A DNA stretch of 64,000 bases from Strix aluco. Its lineage: Eukaryota; Chordata; Aves; Strigiformes; Strigidae. Positions 1 to 11,400 of the stretch are shown in pieces. The DNA lies in the NCBI RefSeq assembly GCF_031877795.1, contig NC_133941.1:24838251-24902250 (forward strand), written 5' to 3'. The notes beneath the pieces were generated by a model. It did not search any database. It saw only the letters and a program-made list of their open reading frames with translations, and had not been told where the DNA came from. The translations under genes and the position numbers were made by a program. Within the stretch, counting starts at the first letter, position 1; each line of letters starts with the position of its first letter.

Positions 1-405
1 GTGTTACTTATCACTTTGTAAAACAGTTTGTGGCCAGGTGCTGTTAGTCTGTGTGGAACAGTTCAGTCTCAGCAGAAATATTTCTGGAATGTGGTTAATA
101 AAGGTAGCTTTCAGGAAAAAATACTAGAAAGGGACAGTAGAAGGGCACAGCTTCCTGCCTGCTGATAAATATGTTATTGTACCATAACTGGGAGAAATTG
201 CCACTGGGCATTGGGATTCCCTAAAGCATCTCAGTGGGTGCATGGGGCAGCACCAGCAACTAAGACGTGATCGTGTGTAATGAGTGAGGATGTCTCAGAC
301 TGGCATCCTTGCCTGCTTAGCAAATTGAAGCAGGTCAGGAACCCTCCAGGTTTTCCCCCTGTGTCTCTGAGTCAAGCTGATCTCATACTCGGCAGTGCCC
401 AGAAT
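1..405. other. No gene recognised (downstream flank of CD1)
   Basis: I see no open frame with family similarity and no repeat family I recognise. It lies 3' of the minus-strand CD1 gene, beyond its candidate poly(A) signal. Confidence 0.5.
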
Positions 406-411
406 TTTATT
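406..411 (-). promoter_or_regulatory. Candidate poly(A) signal of CD1
   Basis: TTTATT on the plus strand reads AATAAA on the minus strand, 76 bp past the CD1 stop codon. Position and strand fit the end of the CD1 transcript, but the hexamer alone is weak evidence. Confidence 0.5.
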
Positions 412-486
412 GAGGCAGAAAAAGGTAGAGTATTTATCCCTGTGAAGGTGGTAGAAGGAAACAGGGGCTGTTGACTCCCTTCTCCG

Positions 487-2410
487 CTAAGCTTCTTTGC
501 TCAGGATGGAGTTCCTGGACTCTGATTCATCCATCTGCTGGTGCTTTCTGAAATGAGAGGGGGAAGTCTCATGGGTATTCCATGGAGGACACCTTGTGGG
601 TGTGCAGACAGCAACTGGCAGGGCCAGAGCAGGAGCTTTGGTGCTTAGTGCAGCAATCCTCTGGGGCATTTCCTCCCCTTCTCTCCCACTGCTGCTCCAG
701 GTGGCAGAAGGGGCCTTACCTGCGTCTCCACACCCAAAGTGCCGTGATGGCAGCCATGGCCATGGCTACCAGCAGCCCAGCCCCGAGACCTGCGAGCAGC
801 ACCACCTCTGAATTCCCTGAGAAACATGAGCAGAGGCTGTCATGAGATTTCCAGGCATTGTTCCATCCTGTGGGACAGGGCAGCTCATGAGCCCCATCCC
901 CATCCCCATGGGTGGCACCTACCCCACGGGATGAGGAGACTGCGGGTGCCCAGGCTGCGGTGGCGCACGCGGCAGGCATAGCTGTGCCCGTCATGGGGGG
1001 CCACGGCCAGGGTGATGCGGACCTGGTAGGTGAGGTCTGCGTTGGGCAGGATGGCACTGGTGTTGAGCGCCGGACCTGGTGGTACCTCCTGGCCATCCTG
1101 CAGCCAAGCCACGCTGATGGGCCGTGGGTAGAAGCCGGTGACGCGGCAAATGAGCAGGAGCTGGTCTGGTCTGGGCGTGCGGGCAAAGACTGTGGCCACG
1201 GGCAGCTCTGGGGGGTGAGAGCCAAGGGGTGAGGGGAGCACCTGTGGGGCACCGCTTGGCCCCAGCGTATATAGGGTTTGGGGTGGCCGTGCCAGGGTCA
1301 GGGTGGTCTCACCTTGTCTCTCCAGAGCTGCCTTCCCATAGTGCAGTAACACCTCCATGTCGTCAACGCAGGTATCATTGAAGAGGACTTCCACCAATTC
1401 ACTGAAGGCAGTATAGTTCTGGAGAATGGCCTGCACATACCGTGACAGGCCAGTGTCCTGGGAGAGGACCCAGGTGGCATTCTCTGTGTTGAAGCTGAGG
1501 AAGTCCTGGCCATTGTAGCCCACATAGGCAAAGGACCGGGAGGTCCTGTTGGGGTAGAGCTCACAGCCCGCCACGCACTGGGCCACGAAGGGGTCTGGAG
1601 GGGCAGAGAGGAGAGAGGTTGCATGAGGGGCTGGGACTACCTTCCTGCAGACATGGTCAGCATCTCCTGTGCAGCACCAGCCCTGCTGGGTCCTTCCTTA
1701 CTTCACAGATGCTGTTCAGAGAGGGGATGCAGAGAACACCAGTTACTCACAGGTCACATCCTTCTGCATGGCACCTTCATTGATCAGGTGGCTGAACTGC
1801 TGCAAATAGATCTTGATCATGTTCTCAATGGTGTCCCAGTCGCTGCGGGGCAGGGCTGGGCGCACCCAAGGCTGGTAGAAGCGGATAGTCCAGGTGTGTT
1901 TATCAAGAGAACCGAGCTCAATGTCTTCCAGCAGGCCCAGCCCCTCTGTGATCACAAAGGAGGTGTTTTGGAAGGTGGAGGTCTGGAGCAGCCGGACTGT
2001 GAAGCTCCCTACATGAGACAGAAGTCCACAGGGAGAGGTGAGAGTGGGACGAGAGGGCTGGGTAATGTGGAGGGGCTGAGGGATGGGTCCTCAGGGTTGC
2101 AGGTACCTGGGGACCCCCCACAAGCCCCCCACAGCCTTGGCAGCCCCAGCTCCCACCCTCTGCACCTAGCTGGGGTGGCTGCATCCCTGCCAGGGAGGAG
2201 ATGTGGATCCAGGGGACAAGGAGAGTTGAGCAGGCAAGTGACCAAGGTGGGTGTGGAGAAGGAAGCCCCTCACCCGTGGGGTCCCACAGGGGCATGGCAG
2301 CAGGTGTGAATGAGCCAGAGCTCCCACTTACCCTCTAGGTTTGCCCATGTCCCAGAGAGGAGGAGAAGGTAGAGGAGGAGGAGGAGGAAGCAGCAGCAAG
2401 GACGCTGCAT
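487..2410 (-). CDS. CD1: CD1 antigen-presenting glycoprotein, complete six-exon gene
   Basis: CD1 proteins are MHC class I-like, pair with beta2-microglobulin and present lipids to T cells at the cell surface and in endosomes. Exons on the minus strand: 2410-2332 (signal peptide), 2008-1751 (alpha1), 1594-1313 (alpha2), 1207-923 (alpha3), 816-720 (transmembrane), 547-487 (tail). All have GT/AG boundaries; phases are 1,1,1,1,2. The sum is 1062 nt, 353 residues. The start ATG has a good context (CACCATG) and opens a leucine-rich signal peptide. Alpha1 (about residues 27-112) has NTSF; alpha2 (113-206) has cysteines in AGCELY and NDTC plus sites NRTS, NATW and NYTA. Alpha3 (207-301) has the Ig pair LLICRVTGFYPRP and YACRVRH. 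The membrane helix is followed by WVWRRRKH and a short tail ending SILSKEA. No YxxPhi sorting motif is visible in the tail. Which avian CD1 paralogue this is cannot be told from sequence alone. Confidence 0.93.
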
Positions 2411-2994
2411 GGTGCCGGCAGCGAGGCCCTGAGTGGAGTAGTGGGTGCAGCAGCAGGAGGAAGGGGCTGTGAGAGATGTAGCGGCACACTTCTTCTCAGG
2501 GTGGCTCTGCCTGGGCAGCTCTGCTGGTACTAGTGGCCCTGGCAGCCAATGGGGCTGGCACTGAGGTTTTGGGGAGGGCCTCAAAGTTCCTGCTTGGGGT
2601 GGGCTGGTCTGGGGCATCCTCAGCATGGCTGTGAGTGCTGGGGGAATTTGGGTGGGAGTGAGGCCATCCCACTGGCTCTGGGAGGGCTTCCTCATGGCTG
2701 CGGCAGTGGGTGACCTGACCTCTCTTTTCTACCTCCATGGAGGTGCCACCTGGCCATGGGCTGCATCCACTGTCCCTGACAGGAATGTCCCTTGCTGCCA
2801 CTTGTGCCTGGCATGTCTGGCCCTGTGTAGCACAGACATCTCCATCTGCTCTATACTGCCTACTTAACCAGGTGGGTTCACCCCGATGTGGCTGTCTTTC
2901 CCTTAGGGGAGGCGTACCCTGTTCCCACAGCCTGACCGCATCTCTGGGCTTCCCATGCCCCCGGACTATGCACTGACCCCATGCCTCTTTGTCA

Positions 2995-3135
2995 CCTCCC
3001 AGCCATCACACAGCCATCACACAGACAGGCCACACTGATGAGCCATGAGTAAAAGCCAGTGATGTGGCAAACGAGCAGGAGCAGAGCTGGGCCAGGCATG
3101 CGAGCAAAGACCCTGGTCATGGGTGGCTGTGGGGT
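2995..3135 (-). pseudogene. CD1 alpha3-domain-like relic
   Basis: Upstream of CD1 and on the same strand, a stretch translates as an alpha3-like segment: RVFARMPGPALLLLVCHITG followed by FYSWLISVACLCDG. This parallels RVTGFYPRP in the intact gene. It is preceded on the minus strand by a pyrimidine-rich CACCCCACAG acceptor-like site. The strand and downstream Ig cysteine segments are missing and a stop follows soon after. I could not recognise matching alpha1, alpha2 or transmembrane exons nearby with confidence. It is most simply the remains of a second CD1 copy after tandem duplication. Confidence 0.72.
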
Positions 3136-5837
3136 GCAAGAGTGAGGGGAGGTGGTGATATCCCCTGACCCCTCATCACTGCTGGCCTGATCCTGGGGAA
3201 GGCACTCACCAGGGAAGATGTGACAAGCAGTTTCAGCCCAGTCCACAGCTGCGGGGTCAGGGATGGGTGCAGTCAGGGCTGGAAGAAGTGGCTCCTCCAG
3301 GAGCTCCTCTCAGAGGGCAGGAAGTGGATGGGCTGGAGCAGCTGTGGTGTGATGGTCCCCAATAGGAGAGACAGGCTGCAGGGCCTAGAAGGGAGTGTTT
3401 CCCACTGATAGTCATCGAACCCTTGGAGAGGTGGCGCTTGGCCCAAGCTGGGACAGGGATGGGACCATGGTCTCCCCACTCTGAGGCCCATTCGAGGGAG
3501 CAGCCTTCTCATTCCCATGGAGCTCCATCCACAGCATTGGGCCTGGGAGCTGCCTCTCTGTTTCCTTGCACTCCACAGTGTTGGGGAGCTTCAACTCTCC
3601 CATAAATGGCCCCAGGAGAGGGCTTGGGGCTGGGCTGCAGCCTGACACTCCCCTTTATTTCCCACCATCTTTGATGGGAAACCCCATCCCCCTCCCTAAG
3701 TGCCTCCTGAGCATGGGAACGTCGCCCTGCTCTGTTCCCATTGTGACCAGTGTCCAGCGCTGAAGGGACAATGGGGTGACCAGACCTGGCCTCATCCCCA
3801 CAATGTTCCCTACCCATTGCTCCTCCCTAGCTGTCCTCTGGCACCTCCCTCACCCTTCAGTTTCTCTTCCCCTTTCCTGGGGGTGCCCACACTGGGGGTA
3901 AATGCAGAACTGAAACCACAGCCAAGGCCAAGTTTGAGGTGCAGTGCCTTGTTAACCTCCAAACACAACCAGAGCCGAGGTGTCCTCTCTGCAATGTGGC
4001 AGGGTGTCATGTGACCCCCTCCAAGCACAACTGTGTCCTTGTTCCATGTCTCCATCTTGGGTATCCCCAGCTTCATGGAGACACAGGGAAGGCCCATATG
4101 GGGCTGCTGCAGGCTGAGCTCCAGCACCTCATGACAATGAGTCAAATATGGGGAGTCAAGGACACTGAACTCCTTCCCTTCCGTGGAGCTGTCCCATGGA
4201 GAAGTAGGGACACTGCGGTGGCCTGGTGTGCCCAGAAATGGCACCAACTTCCTCAGCAGCTCACCTCAGCATCACCCAGGGGATGTCTGGCAATGCCACC
4301 ACATCCCTCCCAGCAGGGTCACCAGTGCTGGGGTCAGAAGACAGTGTTTGGCTGGTGGGATAGCAAAGCATAGCCATGAGGCAGCCAGTGAAGGAAGGAG
4401 AAGGCAGGCTTTTGTCCATGCAGTCCTATGAGGTGACCATTTGTCCTCACGGTCCCCCCTAAGGTGACTGTTGGTCACTTCTTGCTGAGTAGCTGATAGG
4501 CCATTAGCAGGCCTCTGGCTTGTGCGGGTGCATGTGATGTCACTGACACCTCTTCTCCCACTTTCCAGTCTCCACTCCCCTTGTTATGGTCACAGGTTAC
4601 AGTTAGTTCCTTTGATGCAGTGGCAGTGGCATGGGAGGTTGCGCTCAGTGCACAGCCATTTCTTTGGGTCACTCCTTATTCCTTAAACCTTTCTTCTGCT
4701 GCTTGTTCCTTCTTGCTTGTCTCCTTTGCTTCAGAATGGGTCCTCTATGGTCCACAGTCCCTCTGGGGAAGTACATTTTCTGGCACGGTCTTATTCATAG
4801 ACCACAGTACCTTTGGGGTATACCTGTTCTTCCATGGAGAACCTCCTACTGCTCTGACCTTGCTGTTCCTTTTTCTGGGTGTTTATTTCTCTTTCCTAAA
4901 CACATGGTCACAGAAGTACTACAAGCTCCTCTTGTTCAAAGGAGGTGAGCTGACTGGAACCAGCCATCATCAGCACAGGGCACTTCATGATCTCCTTCCT
5001 CAGAGGTCACCCTGGTAGCCCTCCTCCCCCCCTCCCCAAAACCTTGCCAGTTATGCCCAATACAATTCTTTACTGCAGTACAGCTACAATGGCTTGAACT
5101 GGATGACTATTTGGCTGAGATGTTACTGGGGTTGGTGCATATTCACCTTAGTAGGATAAAAGTTACATTTTTGAGGGACTGCAGCACACTTCTGCCTTTC
5201 TAATTTAGCTCAAGGATGTCTTGCTCTTAACAGCTGTCATTAAGATAAGAAAGGGGGTCATAACCCCACCTTCACTTGGGAACTGCTTTTAACCAGGAAT
5301 CTTGTCCTTGGCTCCCATGTGTGCCACACAGGAGCTATATTGCAGCTCTGTCTGTGGCAACTCTTGCACCTCCTCATTCCTGACAACAGTCCTGTCCCAT
5401 TGGCTTGACTGGATCTGAATTGTGACCTCAGATTTGCTAGGTGATCACTGGACTCCTGTCTGATGCTGGTTACAATTTCCAGACCTGATTCTTACCCTGA
5501 GTTTGCTGACTTGACTTCCTAGCTCCTTGTTGGTGATGTAGCAACCTTCCTCCCTTGCTGTGGCCCTCTGTTCCTAGCTCACCTTTCCTTGACACCATAG
5601 CTGTTGATAGAATACACTGGGTTTACCCTAGGACTGCCCAATGAAGAGTGTTTTATTCATAAATCCTGGCCACTTGGTCTTTGCTGGAGCTACACCATTT
5701 TCATATCGGCTGGAGAGCTGATTCTTTGTCCTCCTCAGTGATGCTAAGTTATTTTGTCCTTTCTGTGAAATAAGACATTTTTCTCAGTGGTTTAAGTGAT
5801 CCAAACTATAAACTGCTTTTATATCTGTGAGAGACTG
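3136..5837. other. Unassigned intergenic DNA
   Basis: I find no coding exon I can support. The stretch 4560-5010 has the feel of an LTR fragment, with loosely repeated CCACAGT-CC-T-TGGGG blocks at about 4750 and 4800, but I cannot name a family. The region 5200-5700 is unannotated T/C-rich sequence without a readable frame. Confidence 0.4.
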
Positions 5838-6510
5838 AAATGTCCTATGACTGTCTCAAAGCTTGCTTGTGTCTGTGCAAACCTCCAAGAGAAGCTGCTG
5901 CGGCCTGTGAATTGGTCTGGGGGATGTCACCCAGAGAAGCACCCCCCCAATTCTTTGCGGGTGCATTGTCAGACTCTGTAGATAAGCCTCAAAGGGGCAG
6001 AGCTGTGCTGAGCTGGCCCCATCCTGTAGCCGTTTGTGGCTCTATTGTGTAGGCCAGAGACCATGCCTGCATGGCTAATGAACTGACAAGAGGCAAACGT
6101 TCCTGCCCTGAAGCCAGATGCAGCAAAACCTGTTGGACCAGAGAAAAAAAAAACTAAAGGCAACAGATATGTTAATCAGCCGATACAATGAACTTAAAAA
6201 GATGGCAGAAAATTTTCTCTGTGTGCATCTACCATTGAAGCTTGATCCGTGTGCACCCACCACCGAAGAACTGAAGACTGAGGACCAATGGGACGCCGCT
6301 GGATCCATGGTGGTGACTATTCTTGCAGCCCTATCCTGCATCCTTGCTTTATTTCTGCCTTTTCCTTCCATTCTGTCCTATTGCTACCCCTCTTCACTTC
6401 TTTAATAACAAAAAACCTGTTTTGGGTATACGGCATTTGAACTCGTTTGTGTCTTAATCTCGCTCTTGGGATTGTATTGAAACCTCCCCCGACATTGGAT
6501 CGGGACAATA
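5838..6510 (+). mobile_element. Solo LTR-like element, copy 1 of a family also at 20.2 kb
   Basis: Shares ordered blocks with 20153-20895 on the same strand: GTGCATTGTCAGA-TC then GATAAG-CTCAAAG, a CATTGTGTA block, AATCAGC-GATA, AACTTAAAAAG, CAGAAAA-TTT and GCACCCACCAC. The AACTTAAAAAG block may serve as a TATA-like element. The end near 6500 has the ERV-like string GGATCGGGACAAT. Outer limits are approximate and no target duplication was identified. Collinear blocks in two places without internal genes argue for LTR copies. Confidence 0.6.
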
Positions 6511-8288
6511 TCCCACCAAGTAAACTGTCCAACTAGTCAAATTGGCTTTGATCCACTGATACATTTTAGGCTGAGAAGCCTAAAATAATTTTTCCCAAGA
6601 ATGGGATGAATCGCACTTGAGAACTGCCTGCCTCATGAAGTGTTGATGGAGCCCAGGTGATCAGACCCACCCAAAATGTGAACATGCCTATTCGTACAGA
6701 GGATGAACCTCTTCATTTCCATCACTCCCTGATTTTCCTTTTAAAGATGCCTTTCTTCTGCTGATATAGAGAAACCTAAAACCGTCTAGACACCAAAATG
6801 ATGTGCTTCAGGCTGGGGGCCAACTTACTGTGGCTGATTTCACATAATGATACAACTTGCCCTGTTTCTCCTATTAGCACTCACTAAACTTTGAATGGGT
6901 TTGGTAGTACACAACACTTAATTGCTTCCCTTGTATTTCTTGGTTAAAGTTTGCTGAATAAACATAGAAACTTAATTATTTCAGGTTGGATATTCCACAG
7001 TTATTAAAGACACCTCAAGGGAGAAACTGGCATCAAGGAGCAATGTAGACTTTTTGCATCCCCTGTACTCTTATTTTCTCAAATACATCCATTATCTCCC
7101 ACATTTCATTACACTATGGGTATAAAAACAATTTAAGGTTTCTCTCAGCTTTTCAGATAGCTAAGTTTAAGTCTTGGTATAAACTGCAGCAACAGGCTGC
7201 CCCCCTGTTATTTCAGCTGTAGATGAGTGCACATATTTATGCTGATATTAGTCAAAGAAATCTTGGTAGATGTGAATTTTGTATCCAAACAATATTGACT
7301 TTATTGTAGGTGATTACAGCTGAGCTACTTCAGTGGAAGAAACATTCACTTCAAGGACACAAGTCACCTTATACTAACATAGGTTTCAAAGCCTGGGTAA
7401 CAGATTCATCCCCTCAAGTTGCTGTTTCTAAATATTAACTGTAAAAGTACAAACTGTTTCCTAACTGCAGACATCTAGTGACATTCAACATACCCAGGGA
7501 TGAACATGGCCTTGATTTATTATTTCAGAAGTCCAGGTTTCACATGTCCTTTCTTCCAGTCCCACATCTTGGACACCAAAGGACATCTCAAGTGGTGCAA
7601 GCTACTAATGCATGGGCAAATGAGTCAAACACTATCTAAAAGCTTGTGAAGAAATTACTGAAGGGTTGATCTCATATGTCTCATCTGTTAGAAATGAAGA
7701 TGTGACCCTAGGCTAGAGATACCTGATGTAATTTTAGGTGATTCAGCATCTTTTTCTTGCTTCAGAGCAGTTCAAGCTTCCTATAGGTCCTCTAACATTC
7801 CTCTCAGCCTCAGGAAGACATGGCTGATAGCCAGGCATTTCTGAGCACACTAGACAGATCTGTCCAAACAAGCAAAGTAACACCCATGTGTCCTTTCCAT
7901 GAATGCTAAAATGAGAGGGGATGAATCCTAACCATGGAGTTTAAACATGCTATAAACCTAAGGGGAGAAATCTCAGGACCAATCCATTCTGTGTTACAGG
8001 GTGACTAAGGATTTCAAGTAGCTAGAGGAGAGCAGTATTTAAAAAAAGGTAAGAGGGAATGCATCTGAAAATGACCAAGACTTCAGTTCAGTCTAACACA
8101 GTGAGTGATAAAAACTTGTCCTCAAGTATGGAATACAGGATGGTTCTTTCCCCTTGAGCACTTTCATCCCATTTTGTCTAGTTGTCTGGAGATTATAGCA
8201 TTGTTCCAGAAAATCCTGCTATCAAATGATTAAGAAACAGAAGGTATCTACCCTTTATTTAAGGAAGTGTTCATTCTTTTCTAATTGG
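6511..8288. other. Unassigned intergenic DNA
   Basis: AT-rich sequence without a recognised gene or repeat family. It contains one small perfect inverted repeat at 6564-6585, listed separately. Confidence 0.45.
6564..6585. repeat. Perfect 9-bp inverted repeat with 4-nt loop
   Basis: TTTTAGGCT, loop GAGA, then AGCCTAAAA. The arms are perfectly complementary. It would form a small hairpin; function is unknown and chance or an element end is possible. Confidence 0.6.
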
Positions 8289-8329
8289 CTACACGCATCC
8301 ACCCCCCCTTCCCAACTTTCTTTTTATGT

Positions 8330-8917
8330 GCATTGTCCTCAAGTCTTCTTCATATCTTGATTTCTTAGGCTGCAGATCACTGAATTCAACATGTGAGTGG
8401 CCACACTGTATACCGTTGGTACAATGTTGTTCATATTCAAGGAAGTCATTGCAGTTGGACTCAAATACATGAAAATTCCTGGCCAAAACACAATGAGAAA
8501 ACCATGAGATGGGAAACACAAGTGGAAGAGGCTTCAGTAGAAGGGGTCTTCAGGACAGTGATGACAGCATAGATGTAAAACATAGCAACAGAGAGGAAGG
8601 TGCCCAAAATTAACAGAGAAGAAAGTATCAGTGTCGAATTTGCATCACATATGTGCCCACACATGCCAATTGCAGCAGTGGTAGAATAACCCAGAAGTGG
8701 TTAACTACACTGGAGGCACAAAATGGTAAACCAGTCAGTAAAACAGCAGGCATCAAAGGTGACAGACAGCCTCCAACCCAGCAAAGGAGGATGATCTGGG
8801 TGCTTGTTCTACTTACAACAATAACCCGAGGGTGTAACATATGGCTATGCATCTGTCACAGGCAATAACTGCAAGTAGGAAACACTCAGGTATCCCAAGG
8901 ATAAAAGAAGAAATAAG
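8330..8917 (-). pseudogene. Olfactory receptor pseudogene (3' half)
   Basis: Olfactory receptors are odorant-binding seven-helix GPCRs. In three shifted frames on the minus strand one sees family landmarks in the right order. ECFLLAVIACDRCIAIC marks the end of helix 3, where the usual DRY is DRC. A helix 4-5 stretch follows. SSTCVSHLMVF matches the helix 6 KA-STC-SHL signature. MLNSVICSLRNQDMKK marks helix 7 and the conserved C-terminal end. Frameshifts separate these blocks. The receptor's 5' half is absent: at about 8917 the frame runs directly into an ERVL integrase tail (VLAQG), which suggests that a retroelement fragment truncated it. Confidence 0.85.
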
Positions 8918-9430
8918 ACCTTGAGCCAAAACAATCCTGCGAATGGGTTTGCCTTTGCCCGAGGCAGGACCAACCCAGACTGTCTTCCCTAATATATTCT
9001 TCATGTGGACTACGGGGACTTTATCCCCTTCTGCAATACGTGGAAGTTTTGATTGGGCCGGGCCAGCTCAGTTGGTAGAGCCTCTACTGTTAACTAACCA
9101 GGTAGCTTTTCCTAAATGTGCATCCCAATGTTTGAAGGTCCCACCCCCCATTGCTCTGTGTAGTTTTTAGCAGTCCATTGTATCATTCAATTTTCCCAGA
9201 GACTGGTGCAGGATAGGGGATGTGATGTACCCACTCAATGCCATGTCCTTTGACCCAGATGTCTATGAGGTTGCTTTGGAAATGAGTCCCCTTGTCTGAC
9301 TCAATTCTTTCTGGGGTGCCCTGTTGCCACAGGACTTCTCTTTCAAGGCCCAGGATAGTATTCCAGGCAGTGGCATGGGAGATGGGACATGTTTCCAGCC
9401 ATTCGGTGAGATGAAGTATGATGAGAGATC
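8918..9430 (-). mobile_element. ERVL-type endogenous retrovirus, integrase 3' fragment
   Basis: On the minus strand, broken frames show integrase core and C-terminal landmarks typical of avian ERVL pol. These include a segment with ERIESDKGTHF (the second catalytic Asp region) and then a C-terminal part with TVWVGPASGKGKP ending IVLAQG. Stops and frameshifts occur throughout. It abuts the olfactory receptor relic at about 8917. The upstream limit is uncertain; remnants may extend to about 9990. Confidence 0.7.
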
Positions 9431-10899
9431 ATCATGAGAGATGAAGTATGTTTTCCTTTCCTGACTGCATGTACTTTGCCATATTTATGGTGGTAATCTA
9501 CCCAGGGACATATGTATATGACATTCCTCCAATTAACCAGAGCTGAATCAGAGAGAAGTAAGATGCCTGCAATATGAACCTTTGGAATAAATGGTTTATA
9601 TCTTGTTTCCTCCTTGATATCTCAGAAATATAATTCTTCATAAATTTGAGGCTGGGATTCACCTTATATAACTTTGGCCACCTTCTGGGTAAATATCTAC
9701 CCGTGGAAAATGTACCCAAAGAAACAGGCTGTGACATTCCACTGCCCTGTTTTAAACTACCGCATTTGGCAGGGCAGTTGTCCACCAGTTTTGAAGGAGA
9801 CCAAGGATGAACAGCTGACATGTAGACATTCTGCCTGCCTGCATGTTCTAGATGAATTCTCCCCTCTCTTATAGGTGGTAGGATGGGATTCCCTTGACGA
9901 AATATGAACATTAAGTATTTTTAACATGCACCTGCTTCCTGATATGGTTTCCAGATGCTGTTTTAGAAGAGTGGAGGCTTTCTGAATGTCTTCTATCATA
10001 CTTGGCACCATGGTTTGGATGTCTGAGAAATGTATGTTTAGTCCTCTGTGTCTTTCCTAAACTTACAATGGACCATACCCTAGATTTCTACAACATGGTC
10101 ATCTTTCTGTTGCCATGTTTTTAGCCACCTTTTATGGCCAACAGGACACAGAAGGCATTTCTAGGGTTTGATTCTTTTAATTTCATATTACCTGGAAAGT
10201 ATATTAACATAATGCTGGAAGTGTCCATTTAAACCATCTTGCTAAGTCAAAACCAGGTCTGTTCAGAGTTTCTTGCAACAGAGAAGAAATAGCTGTTTCC
10301 TACCGGTCATAGCAAGGTCTAGTTTTTATAATCTTTGAACAATAGGGTCACAAATTATAGCTCTGTATTATTATGAGGACCAAGGCAGAGTTGTAAGGTG
10401 TGGATGAAAGATCATAGCAATGCTGATTTCAACAAAGCTGTACCAGTTTGCCTGGGAAGGAAAAGGTTTGTGATTATGGGCATGATACAGCTGGTTTTGT
10501 GAGCAAATCTGACCAATATTTAAAAAATGTAGAGATGCAATAATTGATGGATGATTTTTCCACAAATGCATAGCTGTATAGAAATGCTTAGTTTTTGAAT
10601 GGATGTTTAGTCTACAACAGAGAAATTCTCTTTTCTCACACTATTTTTCCTTGATTTATATATAGATACCTACTATACATTTTCCCCTGTTTAAGGCATT
10701 GAAATTTAGGTATGACTAAATTAGCTGGTTTGCTTCAGCATTAAGAAACACAAATGCTCACGCTGAATGATGAAACAAATTTTCTGTAGATTTCTGAAAC
10801 TCGGAGTGGGATTTCATAGAGACATAGAAGTGAACTGTCTCTCCAGGCTTACTTTGTACCAGATGATGATTTCATCATTAGTAGCGATGGAGTCTGGAC
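9431..10899. other. Unassigned AT-rich DNA, possible further ERV remnant
   Basis: A minus-strand frame at 9498-9911 could be upstream pol of the neighbouring ERVL fragment, but I see no diagnostic motif. The rest (10000-10899) is AT-rich with no recognised feature. Confidence 0.35.
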
Positions 10900-11400
10900 T
10901 GTTGCAGGAATTATGCAGCTGACACCTAGTCCATGTTAAGAATTATGCAGATGCCACCTCAACAGGGCTCAGCGCTAGGTTCCTGCTTGAAGAAGACAAG
11001 TCACCAATCTGCTGAGTAAATAACTGGTTTGTTTATCCAACGTGGAGAGCAGCTCAAGCTGGGTGCCTCCAAAGAGGGACCTCTACTGCAGATCACACAT
11101 CCCAGTTATACTCGATCCCAAAATCCAATCACTTAATTCTGGTTGGTGGTCTCTTGATTTCTTATTGGTTTTCTTGATTGCTGGGCTGGCCTTCTTCTGA
11201 AGTGACCTCATTCTCTTAGAATTGTTTCCTCGGTCCTTTTCTTCTTCATTCTGCTTGCATCTGTGGGTTTCAGTTAGTTCTGTGTTTGCAGCATTAGTTC
11301 TATCAAAAAGTTTACTCTCAGTCAGCTCTTGTGGTCTAAGGCTTCAACTGCTTTAGCTTCTAGTGCTAAGTAAGACTATTAAGCCTAACAATTTTCAACA
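10900..11400 (-). mobile_element. 3' LTR of a minus-strand ERV
   Basis: The segment has short inverted ends: it begins TGTTGCAGG and ends CAACA on the plus strand. Immediately beyond it, GCCCTCCTTTTG (11401-11412) is the complement of a polypurine tract, as expected 5' of a 3' LTR on the minus strand. Length 501 bp. The matching 5' LTR was not found in the window, so the element is truncated or rearranged. Confidence 0.7.

Noticed and set aside
1623..2309. Plus-strand frame of 228 codons
   Set aside because: Antisense shadow of CD1 alpha1 and its introns.
3810..4431. Frames of 82-145 codons on both strands
   Set aside because: No CD1-like or other recognisable motif, and both strands are open over the same stretch.
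9052..9100. tRNA-like A-box text (AGCTCAGTTGGTAGAGC)
   Set aside because: The reverse strand is ERVL integrase sequence (VEALPTELARPNQN-type frame), there is no B-box or acceptor stem in place, and the match is limited to the A-box.
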